A stretch of DNA of 6,265 nucleotides from an uncultured Collinsella sp. (GTDB taxonomy: Bacteria; Actinomycetota; Coriobacteriia; Coriobacteriales; Coriobacteriaceae): contig URWM01000097.1 in assembly GCA_900551655.1 (NCBI GenBank), positions 1-6,265 of the forward strand, written 5' to 3'. The translations under genes were made by a program, and so were the position numbers. Positions 4,751-6,265 of this stretch are shown piece by piece (within the stretch, counting starts at the first letter, position 1; every line of letters begins with the position of its first letter). The notes beneath the pieces are model-generated. The model saw nothing but the letters and a program-made list of their open reading frames with translations, did no database searches and was not told the origin of the DNA.

Positions 4751-6025
4751 ATGTTCTGTTCGCAGTGTGGCGCCCCCATGGGCGATAACGACAAGTTCTG
4801 CGGTGTGTGCGGCGCTCCTAATGCCGGTGCTGCAGCTTCCGCGCCTCAGGGTCAGCCTCAGCAATTTGTCCCTCAGCCTCCCATGAACGCGTCCAAGGGC
4901 TGTGTGGCTCAGGCGTTTGAGGATATGACCAAGACTCCGGGCGTGCTGCAGCGCGTGTGCCAGATTGCTTTTTTGCCGGCGCTTATCTGTGTCGTGTCGG
5001 TGCTCGTTCTGTTCATCCCCGTTATCGGCGGTATTGCAGCTGCCATCGGCTTTTTGGCCGCCTACGTGGCGAGCGTGTGCGGTTCGGGCTTTGGCATCGA
5101 GTGGGGTCGCGATCTGTCGCTTAAGATTGAAGACGGTATGGATCGTCCGTTGATGCGTTCCACATCGTTTGGCCTTGGAGTCTTTTCGAGCGTTATTTCG
5201 GTCGTGCTCGAGGTTATCGCTGCCATTCCCGTTATCGGTGTAGTGCTTTCGCTGGTGGAGAGCGTGGTAATTGGCGCCGCGGGCTCGTATTCGTATTACG
5301 GCTCTTATGCGCTCGAGGCTGCGCTGTTTGGCTCACTTGGCCTGCTTGTCCTGGCCTTGATTGTCACGGTGGTCCTGGGGGTTTTCTTTAAGATGTTCGC
5401 CGACATTGCCGTGATGCACTTTGCGGTGACCGGTCGCGTCGAGAGTGCGTTTTCGCTCGATAAGGTTTGGGCGGCCTTTAAGAACAATAAGACCAAGCTG
5501 TTCTGTGCTTCGTTTCTTCCCGAGTTTTTGACGGGCCTGGTTTCCAACGTTGTTACATGGATCTTGACGGCCGTCTTTGGCGCCATTGCCTCTGTCGGTA
5601 TGTATAGCTACTACTATCGTCCTACGGCTATTGAGGCTATTGTTACCGGCGGTGGCGTCACGCTCGCGCTGTTCTTGGTGCTGGTCGCTTTCGTCACCGT
5701 ATTTCTTATGGTCTTTGGCAAGATGCTCAAGCACCGTGCCGTTGGCTATTGGGCCGCACGCTATGCAAGCGAGTGGGCCGATGAGGATAAGGACGACGTC
5801 CTGACTTTTGTGTTGCCCTTCGAGAAGAAGTCCGCTCCTTCGGGTTACGGTGCTCCGGATGCTTCGCCGGCACCTGCACCCGCTCCCGCGACCGAGCCTG
5901 AGCCGGCGCCCGAGCCTGAGACGGCATCTGAGTCCGAGCCTGCACCTGAGCCTGAGCCTGAGCCGGCACCTGCACCTGAGCCGGCGTCCGAGCCAAGCTC
6001 CGACGAGGAGCCTCAGGACGAGTAG
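4751..6025 (+). CDS. Zinc-ribbon polytopic membrane protein, DUF4013-like, with Pro/Glu/Ala tail
   Basis: I choose ATG 4751 (424 residues). GAAGGG (4736-4741) lies 9 nt upstream, whereas it directly abuts ATG 4742, and the zinc ribbon then starts at residue 2. Residues 2-24 form a zinc ribbon with C3-x2-C6 and C17-x2-C20 (FCSQCGAP then KFCGVCGAPN). A Gln/Pro/Ala linker covers 25-48. About six to eight hydrophobic segments lie between 70 and 325, with charged loops IEWGRDLSLKIEDGMDRPL (116-134) and TGRVESAFSLDKVWAAFKNNK (227-247). The paired layout and the second loop recall DUF4013 membrane proteins, but I am not certain of the family. Residues 365-424 are a low-complexity tail of PAPA and EPEP units ending SSDEEPQDE. 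Ribbon and tail are probably cytoplasmic. Function is unknown; sensing or scaffolding at the membrane is a guess. T-ending codons are more frequent than in yebC. Confidence 0.8.
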   Translation: MFCSQCGAPMGDNDKFCGVCGAPNAGAAASAPQGQPQQFVPQPPMNASKGCVAQAFEDMTKTPGVLQRVCQIAFLPALICVVSVLVLFIPVIGGIAAAIGFLAAYVASVCGSGFGIEWGRDLSLKIEDGMDRPLMRSTSFGLGVFSSVISVVLEVIAAIPVIGVVLSLVESVVIGAAGSYSYYGSYALEAALFGSLGLLVLALIVTVVLGVFFKMFADIAVMHFAVTGRVESAFSLDKVWAAFKNNKTKLFCASFLPEFLTGLVSNVVTWILTAVFGAIASVGMYSYYYRPTAIEAIVTGGGVTLALFLVLVAFVTVFLMVFGKMLKHRAVGYWAARYASEWADEDKDDVLTFVLPFEKKSAPSGYGAPDASPAPAPAPATEPEPAPEPETASESEPAPEPEPEPAPAPEPASEPSSDEEPQDE

Positions 6026-6036
6026 CCACGCCGCCT

Positions 6037-6072
6037 GCTATTTGGGGACGGGGTAGAAATGGTAGAAATAGC
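6037..6072. repeat. REP-like palindrome, copy 3 (diverged)
   Basis: It starts 11 nt after the zinc-ribbon gene stop. Perfect arms GCTATTT (6037-6043) and AAATAGC (6066-6072) enclose GGGGACGGGG (6044-6053). Two tandem 9-base units GGTAGAAAT lie at 6052-6060 and 6061-6069. The GGGGACGG part corresponds to the GGG[T/A]CAGG core of copies 1 and 2. Arm sequences differ completely from the other copies but remain complementary. Confidence 0.5.
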
Positions 6073-6084
6073 GCTTGAAGAATG

Positions 6085-6122
6085 AGCGGGGGCGGACGTT
6101 TCGATACGTTCGCCCCCGCTTT
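6085..6122 (+). terminator. Hairpin terminator between convergent genes
   Basis: A 14-bp stem, 6085-6098 with 6107-6120 (AGCGGGGGCGGACG against CGTTCGCCCCCGCT), contains one G-U pair and an 8-base loop, and is followed by a short T-run (TTTGCT from 6120). It lies between the plus-strand zinc-ribbon gene and the minus-strand fragment and could serve both. The T-run is short on the plus strand and poor on the minus strand. Confidence 0.7.
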
Positions 6123-6156
6123 GCTATAGCCAGGTTGTTATGGGTGGGCGTGACGG

Positions 6157-6217
6157 CTACTCGCCATGCTTCTCATCGTGGCGAGCGGCGGCACGGGCAT
6201 CGTGGATGCCCTTGATG
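6157..6217 (-). CDS. C-terminal fragment of a convergent gene (5' part outside the insert)
   Basis: On the minus strand a frame enters from the insert edge at 6217 and reads IKGIHDARAAARHDEKHGE, then TAG (complement of 6157-6159). That is 19 codons of charged, Ala/Arg/His/Glu-rich sequence typical of a protein C-terminus, with codon use like the neighbours. A convergent hairpin terminator lies just beyond its stop. The fragment is too short to identify. The main alternative is plain intergenic sequence; the layout and codon composition favour a real gene end. Confidence 0.5.
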
Positions 6218-6265
6218 CTGTCTCTTATACACATCTGACGCTGCCGACGAAGGCTTAGGTGTAGA
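6218..6265 (-). other. Nextera/Tn5 adapter with i5 index and P5 start (not genomic)
   Basis: Bases 6218-6250 are the exact reverse complement of the full 33-base Nextera read-1 adapter, including the 19-bp mosaic end (6218-6236). Bases 6251-6258, AGGCTTAG, are the reverse complement of CTAAGCCT, which I recognise as the Nextera i5 index 508. Bases 6259-6265, GTGTAGA, match the start of the complementary P5 primer. The genomic insert therefore ends at 6217. Confidence 0.98.

Noticed and set aside
5866..6022. Repetitive CCTGAG/CCGGCA stretch as a tandem repeat or CRISPR-like array
   Set aside because: It is in frame and encodes the Pro/Glu/Ala tail; there are no spacers and no repeat-spacer periodicity.
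1..6250. Inverted terminal repeat of about 29-33 bp at both window ends, as in a transposon or linear replicon
   Set aside because: The repeat is the Nextera adapter with the Tn5 mosaic end, and the right side continues into an index and P5 primer; it is a library artefact.

Overview
The window is a GC-rich (about 60% by eye, not counted), gene-dense chromosomal fragment. I think it comes from a member of the Coriobacteriia, most like Collinsella (gut Actinomycetota). The reasons are the Asp23/AmaP/DUF2273 envelope-stress cluster in a high-GC genome, the style of the DUF6020 and zinc-ribbon membrane proteins, and strong C-ending codon preference in yebC. The genus call is recognition, not a search result.

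Both ends are not genomic. Bases 1-29 and 6218-6265 are Illumina Nextera (Tn5) adapter. The right end also carries an i5 index and the start of the P5 sequence. The real insert is 30-6217. The apparent first start codon at 13 lies inside the adapter and makes a false MCIRDR N-terminus.

Layout, left to right: (1) 31-741, C-terminal part of a DUF6020-type polytopic membrane protein, 5' truncated. (2) 742-908, intergenic, with a REP-like palindrome directly after the stop. (3) 909-1715, yebC, apparently monocistronic, followed by a strong hairpin terminator. (4) 1883-3370, a three-gene operon amaP - DUF2273 - asp23, ended by a second REP-like palindrome and an intrinsic terminator. (5) 3578-4600, a YitT-family membrane protein with a long charged N-terminus. 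(6) 4751-6025, a zinc-ribbon polytopic membrane protein (probably DUF4013-like) with a Pro/Glu/Ala tail. (7) A third REP-like palindrome and a terminator. (8) 6157-6217, the last codons of a convergent minus-strand gene cut by the insert end.

How the genes work together: amaP, DUF2273 and asp23 should act as one unit. Two small membrane proteins anchor the abundant soluble Asp23 at the inner face of the membrane for envelope-stress tolerance. The other genes look like independent transcription units: a translation factor/regulator (YebC), a YitT membrane protein of unknown substrate, and a Zn-ribbon membrane protein of unknown role. I see no mobile element with its own transposase, no CRISPR, no tRNA or rRNA, and no defence or biosynthetic cluster. 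The most intriguing non-coding signal is a family of three palindromes with a conserved GGG[T/A]C[A/G]GG core and arms that differ between copies but stay complementary. Each sits within 12 nt after a stop codon.
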